Origin: Chloroflexota bacterium
Lineage (GTDB): Bacteria > Chloroflexota > Dehalococcoidia > Dehalococcoidales > RBG-16-60-22
Reading direction: 5' to 3'
Length of the DNA: 17,591 nt
Assembly (NCBI GenBank): GCA_022574315.1
Contig: JACZSH010000018.1
Location: 1 to 17,591, forward strand
The notes under the pieces are model-generated. The model had not been told where the DNA came from, did no database searches, and saw only the letters and a list, made by a program, of their open reading frames with translations. The position numbers and the translations under genes were made by a program. Below, piece by piece: positions 6,375-14,120 of the stretch. The first letter of the stretch is position 1; the number at the start of each line of letters is the position of its first letter.

Positions 6375-6402
6375 AGGCGGGGTAACCACTCCCCGCCTTT
6401 TT
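6375..6402 (+). terminator. Strong intrinsic terminator of the AOR operon
   Basis: AGGCGGGG (6375-6382) pairs perfectly with CCCCGCCT (6391-6398) around an 8-base loop, and a run of five T (6398-6402) follows. The stem can be lengthened by A-T and G-T pairs outward. It lies 50 bases after the stop of the last module gene. Confidence 0.9.
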
Positions 6403-6413
6403 CACATCCCGAA

Positions 6414-6447
6414 CTCGCCAGGCGAGCGGCCGGATTGACGACCCGGC
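6414..6447. repeat. GC-rich palindromes upstream of the larA-like promoter
   Basis: CTCGCC-A-GGCGAG (6414-6426) is a perfect 13-base palindrome. GCCGG (6429-6433) and CCGGC (6443-6447) form a second, spaced inverted repeat. Both lie just upstream of the -35 box at 6456 and could bind a regulator; no factor can be assigned. Confidence 0.4.
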
Positions 6448-6455
6448 TACCCGCG

Positions 6456-6484
6456 TTGACACTCATTTATCAGAGGGTAATAAT
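6456..6484 (+). promoter_or_regulatory. Sigma70-like promoter of the larA-family gene, possibly giving a leaderless mRNA
   Basis: TTGACA (6456-6461), a 17-base spacer and AATAAT (6479-6484, 5 of 6) make a strong promoter. A start 6-8 bases downstream falls at about 6490-6492, only 2-4 bases before the ATG at 6494. No ribosome site is properly placed before that ATG. Confidence 0.65.
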
Positions 6485-6493
6485 AGAATTAGA

Positions 6494-7759
6494 ATGGAAA
6501 TGACCGAGATAAAGTTTCCCTGCGGCAACGGGTATCTGACGGCCAGTCTGCCGACCGGAAATATCGCCTATGTTCTAACGACCAGAGATGTCGCGGGGCT
6601 GGAAAATGAAAAGGAAGCGATAACCGCCAGTTTAAGGAAGCCCATCGCCAGCCCTCCTCTCCTCGACCGCGTCAGTAAAACGGATAAAGTAGTCATCCTG
6701 GTTACCGATAACACCCGTCCCTGCCCCGAAGACCGTCTGCTCCCCCCGATACTGACGGAACTGGAGAAAAAAATCCCGCGTGAGAATATCACCATCATTA
6801 TCGCCCTCGGCCTTCATCCGCCCCTGGACCGGCCGGAGATGATAACCAAGCTGGGCAAAGAGATAGTGGAGAACTACCGGGTGTTAAACCACGACGTCAA
6901 CCAGACGGTCAATATCGGTACCACCTCCCGGGGCACACCGGTCGATATCAATAGCCGGGTTATCGAAGCCGATTTCCGTCTCAGCACCGGGTTTATCGAG
7001 CCTCATTTTTTTGCCGGTTTCTCCGGCGGTCGGAAAAGTATCGCCCCCGGCGTGTTCAGTGTCAGGTCAGCCTATAAAAACCATAGCTTTGCCATGCTGG
7101 AGCATCCTGAAGTGAGGGCGGGAAATCTCAAGGGAAACCCGATACACGAAGATATGGTCGAGCAGGCAAAAATGGCCCGCCTGGATTTTATCGTGAACGT
7201 GCTGCTGAACAAGAGAAGAGAAATTACCCACGTTGTCGCCGGTGACCCTTTCCAGGCCCACGAGAAAGGATGCCAGATTGAGAGTGAAATCGTGGGGGTT
7301 AAGGTACCCCATCTGGTAGACATCGCCATCACCACCAACAGCGGGGCGCCGCTTGACCTTGATTTGTACCAGACCTGCAAGGGTATTGATACCGCCGCAC
7401 AGATTACCCGACCCGGGGGCATCATCATCACCGTCTCGGCCTGCAGTGCCGGCCTGGGACCGGACTCTTTCCGGGAACTGCACGCTTCGGTTAGCTCGCC
7501 GGAGGAAGTCCTGCGAGAGATTAAGCATCAGGAACCCATCGGCGTGCAGTGGGAAAACCAGATCCTGGCCCGTATCCAGCTAAAGAATGCTGTCTACCTG
7601 GTATCCAGCCTGGAAGACAACCTGGTGCGGGACATGATGATGACTCCAATCCGCACCGTGGAAGAAGGACTGGAAAAAGCGTTTCAAGTCCTGGGCACGG
7701 CGGCCAGCATTGGCGTCATTCCGGAGGGACCCCTGGTTCTCCCCCTCCTGAACAGCTAG
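6494..7759 (+). CDS. larA: LarA-family nickel-pincer 2-hydroxyacid racemase/epimerase
   Basis: The 421-residue protein has the full LarA length and its active-site map. D72 and R75 lie in TDNTRP, H108 in GLHPP, and H171 and K181 in HFFAGFSGGRK with the same 10-residue spacing as H174/K184 of the Lactobacillus plantarum enzyme. H197 is 16 residues on (H200 there), and Y292/K296 lie in LYQTCKG. The Lys carries the nickel-pincer nucleotide, and the His pair performs hydride/proton exchange at C2 of a 2-hydroxyacid. GLHPP replaces the GTHR of lactate racemase after H108, so the substrate may be another hydroxyacid (malate, phenyllactate, sugar acids). No larB, larC or larE for cofactor synthesis is in the window. 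It is a single-gene unit between a strong terminator and a downstream promoter. The symbol denotes the family. Confidence 0.85.
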   Translation: MEMTEIKFPCGNGYLTASLPTGNIAYVLTTRDVAGLENEKEAITASLRKPIASPPLLDRVSKTDKVVILVTDNTRPCPEDRLLPPILTELEKKIPRENITIIIALGLHPPLDRPEMITKLGKEIVENYRVLNHDVNQTVNIGTTSRGTPVDINSRVIEADFRLSTGFIEPHFFAGFSGGRKSIAPGVFSVRSAYKNHSFAMLEHPEVRAGNLKGNPIHEDMVEQAKMARLDFIVNVLLNKRREITHVVAGDPFQAHEKGCQIESEIVGVKVPHLVDIAITTNSGAPLDLDLYQTCKGIDTAAQITRPGGIIITVSACSAGLGPDSFRELHASVSSPEEVLREIKHQEPIGVQWENQILARIQLKNAVYLVSSLEDNLVRDMMMTPIRTVEEGLEKAFQVLGTAASIGVIPEGPLVLPLLNS

Positions 7760-7769
7760 CACCCACTCC

Positions 7770-7788
7770 CGGCGAGGGGCCGTTTTTT
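7770..7788 (+). terminator. Short intrinsic terminator candidate after the larA-family gene
   Basis: CGGC (7770-7773), a 5-base loop and GCCG (7779-7782) are followed directly by six T (7783-7788). The stem has only four GC pairs, so it may be partial. It lies 10 bases after the stop and just before the next promoter. Confidence 0.45.
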
Positions 7789-7789
7789 C

Positions 7790-7818
7790 TTGACGCTTGA
7801 TATGGACTATGCTATATT
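7790..7818 (+). promoter_or_regulatory. Sigma70-like extended -10 promoter for the isomerase/oxidase gene cluster
   Basis: TTGACG (7790-7795), a 17-base spacer and TATATT (7813-7818) with TG at 7810-7811 form a strong extended -10 promoter. Transcription would start near 7825, 46 bases before the ATG at 7871, where AAAAAGGAGG (7857-7866) provides the ribosome site. Confidence 0.75.
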
Positions 7819-7870
7819 GAAATTGGTTGGCGTGGGCAATTGGGCGGAAGCTTTCTAAAAAGGAGGAACC

Positions 7871-8767
7871 ATGAAAGATTCTTTGCATTCCTACATGAAA
7901 GTGGGTATCGTTCACCCCATGGCATTCCCGGATTCCAATCTCATTGACAGCATCAAGCAAATCGCTGAAGATGAGTTCTTTGGCGCTATTGAGGTCGCTG
8001 CTATCCCTGATGACGTACGGGACGAAGTAGCCGGATTGCTGGAAAGCAGTAAACTGGTCATCGGTTACGTCGGGCAGGCCCGGCTCCTGAGCGAGAAACT
8101 CGACCTTAACAGCGCCAGTCCGCAACAGCGTGAAGCGGCCATCTCGCGGATTAAAGTTTCAGTTGACGAGGCTTATTTCCTTGGTGCCAAGCTGCTGGCC
8201 GTACTCAGCGGACCAACACCGGCGATTGAGAAAAGGGAGAAAGCAAAGGAGTTACTGGTTGATTCTCTGTCCCAGATTTGCGGTTATGCCAAGAGTAAAG
8301 GTGAACTTGGTATCGCGCTGGAGATTTTTGACCGTGAGATAGATAAAAAGTGCCTTATCGGCCCAACCGAAGAAGCAGTGAGTGTCGCCAAAGAAGTACG
8401 GAGGCGGCACGCTAATTTCGGTCTGATGGTTGACCTGAGTCATCTACCACTGCTGGAAGAGAGTTCCGAATTCGCGTTGCAGACCGCCCAGGAATACCTG
8501 GTTCACGTCCACATCGGCACCTGTATGCTCAAAGATAAAAACCACCCCGCTTATGGGGACAAGCACCCGCGTTTCGGCATTCCCGGCGGGGTAAATGACG
8601 TGGATGAGGTCAGACTGTTCTTGAAAACCCTGATGGAAATAGGGTACATCGGCGAGGGCAAGCAGAACGTCGTCGCTTTTGAGGTTAAACCGCTGAGCGG
8701 CGAAAGTCCCGAGGTGGTTATTGCCAACGCCAAGCGCACTCTTCTGGAGGCGTGGGCTAAACTGTAG
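7871..8767 (+). CDS. Xylose-isomerase-like TIM-barrel protein (sugar/hydroxyacid isomerase or epimerase)
   Basis: This 298-residue protein belongs to the AP_endonuc_2/xylose isomerase-like TIM-barrel family (PF01261). The metal ligands are visible on successive strands: E151 (GIALEIFDRE), D188 with H191 (LMVDLSHLP), H214 (VHVHIGTC) and E271 (VVAFEVKP). Members isomerise or epimerise sugars and 2-keto acids, including hydroxypyruvate isomerase. Nearby flavin oxidases, glycerate kinase and a hydroxyacid dehydrogenase make a C3 or sugar-acid substrate plausible, but this is inference. The ATG at 7871 has a near-perfect AAGGAGG seven bases upstream. The 92-base gap to the next gene holds a small hairpin but no T run, so read-through into the oxidase genes is likely. 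Confidence 0.82.
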   Translation: MKDSLHSYMKVGIVHPMAFPDSNLIDSIKQIAEDEFFGAIEVAAIPDDVRDEVAGLLESSKLVIGYVGQARLLSEKLDLNSASPQQREAAISRIKVSVDEAYFLGAKLLAVLSGPTPAIEKREKAKELLVDSLSQICGYAKSKGELGIALEIFDREIDKKCLIGPTEEAVSVAKEVRRRHANFGLMVDLSHLPLLEESSEFALQTAQEYLVHVHIGTCMLKDKNHPAYGDKHPRFGIPGGVNDVDEVRLFLKTLMEIGYIGEGKQNVVAFEVKPLSGESPEVVIANAKRTLLEAWAKL

Positions 8768-8805
8768 GCAGTGGCCGTCATTACGTCCCTTTGGCCTCTC
8801 ATGTT

Positions 8806-8828
8806 GCTCATTAGTCTTCTTGATGAGC
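8806..8828. repeat. Small inverted repeat in the gap before the glcD-like gene
   Basis: GCTCAT (8806-8811) and ATGAGC (8823-8828) form a 6-base perfect stem around 11 bases, with no T run. It could be a processing or attenuation hairpin, or chance. Confidence 0.25.
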
Positions 8829-8859
8829 GTATCACTGTGCAAACGAGGTAGAGCCGGAC

Positions 8860-10278
8860 TTGATACAACAGAGCTTTATTAAAGAACTTACCGGGATTGT
8901 CGGACGTGACAATATCCTGTCTTCCCGAAAGGACCTGCTGGCATATTCCTACGATTCGACGTCAAGACAGGAAATGCCGGAGGTTATCGTCTTCCCGCGG
9001 AGTACCGCAGAAGTTTCGGGGGTGATAAAAGCAGCTCACCGTGACAAAGTACCGGTCATTGCCCGCGGCGCCGGCACCAACCTGTCGGGTGGTACCATAC
9101 CCGACCGGGGCGGTATCATCCTTGAACTCAGCCGGATGAACCGCATCCTGGATATTGATACGGCAAATCACCGAGCCGTGGTTCAGCCAGGCGTGGTCAA
9201 CCTGGACCTGCAGAATGCCCTGGCGCCTTTCGGCTTCGTCTTTCCCCCCGACCCGGCCAGCCAGGAAATGTCCACCCTGGGAGGGAATGTCGGGGAGAAC
9301 GCCGGTGGCCCTCACTGTTTGAAACACGGCGTGACCTCAAAGTATGTCTATGGCATGGAAGTTGTCCTCTCTGACGGAGAAGTAATTAACGTGGGTGGTA
9401 GCGTTGAGGATAACCCCGGTTATGATTTGAGAGGCTTACTCATTGGTTCGGAAGGGACGCTAGGCATTGCTACCCGCCTGACACTACACATAATCCCCAA
9501 ACCGGAAACTTCCCGGACGCTGCTGGTAATCTTCGAAACCCTGGAGAACGCCAGCCAGACCGTCTCTGATATTATCGGTGCCGGCATAATTCCCGGCGCC
9601 ATGGAGCTAATCGATAAGACGACCTGCTGGGCGATTGAGCAGGGTATCAGCGCTGGCTACCCGACGGATGCCGAAGCCGTGCTCCTCATCGAGCTTGAGG
9701 GATTGCAAGACAGCCTTGACCGGCAGGTCAGGGATATTTCAGAAATATGTCAAAAAAATAAAGTGCGTGAACTGCGCATTGCCAAGACGTCCGCCGAGCA
9801 GGCGGCTCTATGGCAGGGTCGGCGGGGAGCCTTCGGGGCTATCGCCCGGATTTGTCCCCAGTACATAGTCATGGATGGCACCGTACCCCGCAATAAGATG
9901 GTACCGACCATACACCGGGTAGATGAGATTGCGAAAAAGTACCACCTCACCATCGCCCTGGTCGCCCATGCCGGCGATGGTAATATCCATCCGCTGATAT
10001 TATTTGATACCGGCAACCCGGAGGAAATCGTCTCGGCGAGGAAGGCCGGCGATGAAATCTGCGAGCTTTGCTCCTCGATGGGAGGCACCATCACCGGAGA
10101 GCACGGCGTTGGACTGGAAAAGTTGCATGCCATGTTCACTCAGTTCAGTTCGGCTGACCTGAGCGCCATGCGGCGGGTAAAAGAGGTTTTCGACCCTGAG
10201 GGTATCTTGAACCCGGGGAAACTGCTTCCCCCGGAAGAAGACGAGTCCCTTCACGAAACGAAAGAGGTGGCCGGGTGA
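8860..10278 (+). CDS. glcD: FAD-linked 2-hydroxyacid dehydrogenase, GlcD type (glycolate/D-lactate)
   Basis: The 472-residue protein has the complete GlcD/D-lactate dehydrogenase architecture: an FAD_binding_4 domain with RGAGTNLSGG at 69-78, the STLGGNVGENAGG flavin-contact loop around 138-150, and DLRGLLIGSEGTLGI near 189-203. The C-terminal FAD-oxidase domain carries H370-AGDGNIH377-P, G-E414-HGVG and the closing FDPEGILNPGK. The conserved His/His/Glu binds metal and the substrate carboxylate. It oxidises glycolate, D-lactate or a similar acid to the 2-oxo acid and passes electrons through the partner genes. The start is TTG with GAGG at 8845-8848; no nearby ATG fits. The stop overlaps the next start region (TGATG), showing coupling. 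The symbol marks the family; the substrate is not determined. Confidence 0.88.
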   Translation: MIQQSFIKELTGIVGRDNILSSRKDLLAYSYDSTSRQEMPEVIVFPRSTAEVSGVIKAAHRDKVPVIARGAGTNLSGGTIPDRGGIILELSRMNRILDIDTANHRAVVQPGVVNLDLQNALAPFGFVFPPDPASQEMSTLGGNVGENAGGPHCLKHGVTSKYVYGMEVVLSDGEVINVGGSVEDNPGYDLRGLLIGSEGTLGIATRLTLHIIPKPETSRTLLVIFETLENASQTVSDIIGAGIIPGAMELIDKTTCWAIEQGISAGYPTDAEAVLLIELEGLQDSLDRQVRDISEICQKNKVRELRIAKTSAEQAALWQGRRGAFGAIARICPQYIVMDGTVPRNKMVPTIHRVDEIAKKYHLTIALVAHAGDGNIHPLILFDTGNPEEIVSARKAGDEICELCSSMGGTITGEHGVGLEKLHAMFTQFSSADLSAMRRVKEVFDPEGILNPGKLLPPEEDESLHETKEVAG

Positions 10279-11639
10279 TGACGCCAGCCTTCTCCGCAGA
10301 ACAGTCGGCTTTTTCCCAGAGACTTACCGAAATCGTTGGCAGCGCCAGCGTATCCACGGATGAGCGGGTGACCGCAGAGCACACCGTGGACGGGCTGAAG
10401 CCATTTGTGGTTGTCTTTGCCTCCAGCGCCGAGCAGGTATCACAGGTCGTCAAAGCCGGCAACCAGTTCGAGAAAACAATCGTTCCCTGGGGTAGCGGCT
10501 CAAGACAGTCGGTGGGCCCCTGCCTCGCCAGAGCCGACGCGGTTATCAGCTTGAAGCCGATGAACAAAATTATCGAACTTGACGTCGGCAACTACACCGT
10601 TCAAGTAGAGGCCGGCATGGTGAACCGCGACCTTCACCGCCAGCTGGCCGAACAGGGACTTTTCCTTCCCTTTGACCCGTTTTGCACGGAGACATCAACT
10701 ATCGGTGGGGAACTGGCGACCAATGTCAGCGGTCCTTCACGAGCCGCTTACGGGACGGCGCGTGACATAGTCCTGGGCATAACCGCCGTCTCTCCCACCG
10801 GAGACATCATCCATACCGGTGGCAAGACCATGAAAAACGTGGCCGGTATTGACCTGGGCAAGCTGCTCATCGGCTCGCAGGGAACCCTGGGCATCATCAC
10901 GGACACCGTAATGCGGATATTTCCACAGGCGGAAGTCAACCGGAGTCTGCTGCTAGCCTTCCCGGATGCCGAAGACGCTTTTCAGGTAGTCTCCCGATTG
11001 CTGGCTTCGAAGTTAACGCCCGGCTCGGTGGAGCTGGTGGACAGGCTAGTCGGACATCACCTGGAACCCGCCGGGGGGCCACCCCTTGAAGAAAACGGCG
11101 TCTTACTGATGGTCAGCATCAGCGGAAGCCGGGAGGATGCCGAGAGACACCAGAAAGATATCAGCACCCTGGCTGAGGAAAATAAGGTGGACAGCACCGT
11201 CATCCTGGATGGCACCGAAGTAAACGGTATCGAGAACGCCTACCACCAGGCACACCAGTCGCTGTTCACCAGTCCCTCCGTAGTGCAGGGAAAGGCCTCG
11301 GTGCCGCTCAGCAAGCAAGGGGAAATGTTCCGGGCAATCAAAAAAACGGGCAGCAAATACGGTGTGCCGGTGGGTGTTACCGTACACGGCTACAACGGTA
11401 TTCTTTATACCCGCTTTGACGCCAGCGTTGCCGACCCGTCCGGTATTATCAACGATTTAAACGGGACCGCCGCCGGACTGGACGGCTTCTTTATGGTGGA
11501 AGCCGCCCCCCTCCAATTCCGGAAAAACGGCGCGGTATTACCGCCGCGGAGTGATTATAAATTAATGCGACTACTGAAAAATAGCCTTGACCCCCGGAAT
11601 ATTCTAAACCCCGGGAAACTGGTTGGAGGGCCTGGTTAG
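10278..11639 (+). CDS. Second GlcD-like flavoprotein with degenerate C-terminal active site (GlcE-like partner)
   Basis: This 453-residue protein shares the FAD-binding half of GlcD: WGSGSRQSVG for the flavin loop, TSTIGGELATNVSGPSR, and DLGKLLIGSQGTLGI. It ends in the family tail LDPRNILNPGK. In the C-terminal domain the HAGDGNIH motif is replaced by VTVHGYNG, with the second His gone, and the GEHGVG motif is absent. That suggests a non-catalytic or altered partner, similar in role to GlcE, though GlcE itself is usually shorter. The ATG at 10278 shares its A with the upstream TGA, with AGAGGTGG placed correctly. A GTG at 10275 is an equally readable alternative and adds one residue. The gene lies between the glcD and glcF homologs, so a three-subunit oxidase is likely. 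Confidence 0.8.
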   Translation: MTPAFSAEQSAFSQRLTEIVGSASVSTDERVTAEHTVDGLKPFVVVFASSAEQVSQVVKAGNQFEKTIVPWGSGSRQSVGPCLARADAVISLKPMNKIIELDVGNYTVQVEAGMVNRDLHRQLAEQGLFLPFDPFCTETSTIGGELATNVSGPSRAAYGTARDIVLGITAVSPTGDIIHTGGKTMKNVAGIDLGKLLIGSQGTLGIITDTVMRIFPQAEVNRSLLLAFPDAEDAFQVVSRLLASKLTPGSVELVDRLVGHHLEPAGGPPLEENGVLLMVSISGSREDAERHQKDISTLAEENKVDSTVILDGTEVNGIENAYHQAHQSLFTSPSVVQGKASVPLSKQGEMFRAIKKTGSKYGVPVGVTVHGYNGILYTRFDASVADPSGIINDLNGTAAGLDGFFMVEAAPLQFRKNGAVLPPRSDYKLMRLLKNSLDPRNILNPGKLVGGPG

Positions 11640-11641
11640 GC

Positions 11642-12913
11642 ATGCCGCTGTCCGAAGAAATAGCCATTGCCCTACGCAAATGCAACCGCTGCGGGTTCTG
11701 CCAGGCCGGATGCCCCATCTACAAGGTAACCGGCGTGGAGTGGGAGACGGCACGGGGGCGCATTGAACTGGTGCGCAGCGCCTTGCTCGACCATAACCTG
11801 GAGCTTAAGGATATCGACGACCCCGTATTCCACTGCCTGACCTGTAATAACTGCGTGGAGCACTGCCCGGCGGGTATCCAGACGGCCGATATAATATTTG
11901 GCGCTCGTGAAGAGATACGCCGGCGGCAAGGGAACTCCTGGATACAGAAGATGCTCTTCCGGAAGCTCTTGCCCAACCCATCTTTACTCCACAGTGCCTC
12001 CCGGCTCCTGCGCCTGGCCGACGTTACCGGACTGCGCTCCGCAGCCCGCAAGACCGGCCTGACCAGGTTAATCGGGGATGCCGGGAAAGCGGAGGCTATT
12101 GTTCCTCCAGCACCGTCTTCAGAGGGACTGGCAGCAATCGCGCGTCAGGTCAAAAAGATAGAAAATCCGAAGCATAAAGTGGCCTATTTTGTCGGCTGCC
12201 ACGCGGCTAACCTTTCTCCCGCCGTGGCGGCGGCGACCATACGTATCCTGCACAAGCACCGGGTCGATGTCGTGGTGCCCGAGTTTGTTTGCTGCGGACT
12301 ACCTGCCGCCGGCTATGGAGACGCAGATTCTGCCCGTGAGCTGGCCCGGAAGAATATTGATACCGCCCGCGCCCTTGACGTGGAAGCCATTGTCACGCCA
12401 TGTGGCAGTTGTAGCTCTTACCTCAAAGAATATGGTAAACTCTTTGCCGATGAAAATGAATGGCCGGAGAAAGCGGCTGATTTTGCCGGCAAGGTAAAAG
12501 ACTTGAGCGAGTTCCTGGTTGACATCGGGCTGAACACAGAGATGAGTACGGTGCGGAAAAAGGTCACCTATCATGACCCGTGCCACCTGGCGCATTTTCA
12601 AAAAATAAGAGAGCAGCCGCGCACCATCATCAAGAACATCCCGGGAGTGGAGTTCGTTGAAATGGCAGAGTCGAATATGTGCTGCGGTGCGGCGGGAAGC
12701 TACGCCTTCAACCACTATGATTTATCGATGAAAGTCCTGGAGCGGAAGATGGATAACCTGGCCAAAACCAGTGCTGACATCCTGGTAACGAATTGCCCGG
12801 GCTGCGTCATGCAGCTTGCCTACGGCGCGAAGAAACACGGGCTGCCGACCCGTACTACCGAACTTGTCGAACTGCTTGACCTTGCCTACCACACCGGTGA
12901 CGACGAACCGTAA
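11642..12913 (+). CDS. glcF: GlcF/HdrD-like iron-sulfur protein with two CCG domains
   Basis: The 423-residue protein has two [4Fe-4S] motifs at the N-terminus: C14-x2-C17-x2-C20-x3-C24-P and C65-x2-C68-x2-C71-x3-C75-P. Two CCG domains follow: C186, C217-C218-G with C254-x2-C257, and C314, C347-C348-G with C385-x2-C388. This is the layout of GlcF, LutA-like and HdrD proteins that take electrons from a flavoprotein dehydrogenase to a membrane quinone or other carrier. It starts two bases after the GlcE-like gene, with GGAGGG at 11625-11630. No membrane segment is visible, so docking to the membrane would be through a partner. The complete CCG domains also leave open a heterodisulfide-reductase-like role. 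Confidence 0.86.
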   Translation: MPLSEEIAIALRKCNRCGFCQAGCPIYKVTGVEWETARGRIELVRSALLDHNLELKDIDDPVFHCLTCNNCVEHCPAGIQTADIIFGAREEIRRRQGNSWIQKMLFRKLLPNPSLLHSASRLLRLADVTGLRSAARKTGLTRLIGDAGKAEAIVPPAPSSEGLAAIARQVKKIENPKHKVAYFVGCHAANLSPAVAAATIRILHKHRVDVVVPEFVCCGLPAAGYGDADSARELARKNIDTARALDVEAIVTPCGSCSSYLKEYGKLFADENEWPEKAADFAGKVKDLSEFLVDIGLNTEMSTVRKKVTYHDPCHLAHFQKIREQPRTIIKNIPGVEFVEMAESNMCCGAAGSYAFNHYDLSMKVLERKMDNLAKTSADILVTNCPGCVMQLAYGAKKHGLPTRTTELVELLDLAYHTGDDEP

Positions 12914-12959
12914 GCAGGCACGGATTTTTCCCGGTATTTTATGGCACTGGAGCAATACC

Positions 12960-14093
12960 TTGAAGATTGTCATTGCCCCGCAGGGTTTCAAAGGCAACCT
13001 CACCGCCCTGGAGGTGGCCCGCGCCATCGAGGCCGGCGTGAAGCGCATTGTTCCCGACGCCCTGACCATCCTTAAACCGATGGCCGACGGCGGCGAGGGC
13101 ACCGTACAGGCCCTGGTCGACGCCACGGGGGGAGAGATAATAACTACCGAGGTAACCGGCCCGCTGGGAGAGCCTGTCAACGCCCACTGGGGCATCTTAA
13201 ATGACCGGGTTACCGCGGTTATCGAAATGGCGGCCGCTTCCGGCCTGCCCCTGGTACCTCCTGAAAAGCGCAACCCGCTCATGACGACCACTTACGGCAC
13301 CGGGGAGTTAATCCTGGCAGCACTGGCTAAGGGCTGCCGGAAACTGATTATCGGCATCGGCGGGAGCGCCACCAATGACGGTGGCGCCGGGATGGCCCAG
13401 GCCCTAGGCGCCCGTTTTCTTGACGCCAAAGGGAAAGAGCTTGCCCCGGGTGGCGCGGCGCTGGCTGACCTGGAACACATTGACGTTACCAATCTTGACC
13501 CTCGCCTCGTTGGTTTTGAGGTTACCCTCGCCTGCGACGTGAATAATCCGCTGTGCGGCCCGCGGGGAGCCTCCGCTATCTATGGGCCCCAGAAGGGAGC
13601 GACCCCGGAACTGGTGGAGCAGCTGGATGCGGCGCTGGCTCATTACGCCGACGTTGTCCGAAAAGACCTCGGTGCTGACGTCCGGAACGTCGCCGGCGCC
13701 GGAGCCGCCGGAGGCCTGGGTATGGGCCTGATGGTCTTCCTCAAAGCCCGGTTAATACCGGGTATTGACGTTGTTATTGAAGCGACCAACCTGGTGGCCG
13801 ACCTGACGGGAGCCGACCTCGTTTTCACCGCGGAAGGCAGGATTGATTGCCAGTCGGCGATGGGTAAGGTACTCACCGGAGTGGCCCTGAAAGCCAAGGA
13901 GTTCGGCTCTCCGGTCATCGCCCTCGCCGGCGAAGTGGCCGACGATTGCCGGGTGGTCTACGAACAGGGGATTGATGCCGTGCTCAGCATTGCCCCCGGC
14001 CCCATCAGCCTCGACCAGTCCATGGCCGTGGCCGACAAACTTATTGCCGATACCGCCGAATGTGCCATGCGTCTGTTCATGTGTCGCCCCTGA
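12960..14093 (+). CDS. Glycerate 2-kinase, GarK/GlxK family
   Basis: This 377-residue protein has the standard length of the GarK/GlxK family (PF02595), which phosphorylates D-glycerate to 2-phosphoglycerate using ATP. Family signatures are MKIVIAPQGFKGNLTALEVA at the N-terminus, MADGGEGTV at 41-49, IGIGGSATNDGGAGMAQALGA near 131-151, CDVNNPLCGPRGASAIYGPQ near 192-211, and GAGAAGGLGMG near 247-256. The TTG at 12960 is chosen because the family starts exactly with KIVIAP and GGAG lies at 12949-12952; the longer open frame upstream overlaps the glcF homolog and has no family similarity. It follows the oxidase genes by 46 bases and precedes a hydroxyacid dehydrogenase that could supply glycerate from hydroxypyruvate or tartronate semialdehyde. 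Confidence 0.9.
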   Translation: MKIVIAPQGFKGNLTALEVARAIEAGVKRIVPDALTILKPMADGGEGTVQALVDATGGEIITTEVTGPLGEPVNAHWGILNDRVTAVIEMAAASGLPLVPPEKRNPLMTTTYGTGELILAALAKGCRKLIIGIGGSATNDGGAGMAQALGARFLDAKGKELAPGGAALADLEHIDVTNLDPRLVGFEVTLACDVNNPLCGPRGASAIYGPQKGATPELVEQLDAALAHYADVVRKDLGADVRNVAGAGAAGGLGMGLMVFLKARLIPGIDVVIEATNLVADLTGADLVFTAEGRIDCQSAMGKVLTGVALKAKEFGSPVIALAGEVADDCRVVYEQGIDAVLSIAPGPISLDQSMAVADKLIADTAECAMRLFMCRP

Positions 14094-14120
14094 AAATATC
14101 TTTGCCAAGGAGAAGAATAA

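Noticed and set aside
6414..6447. GC-rich palindromes as a second terminator
   Set aside because: They are not followed by a T run, and a strong terminator already lies just upstream at 6375-6402; kept only as a repeat or possible operator.
12816..12959. Upstream extension of the glycerate kinase frame (48 residues)
   Set aside because: It overlaps the end of the glcF homolog out of frame and has no similarity to the kinase family, which begins at KIVIAP; the TTG at 12960 has a ribosome site.
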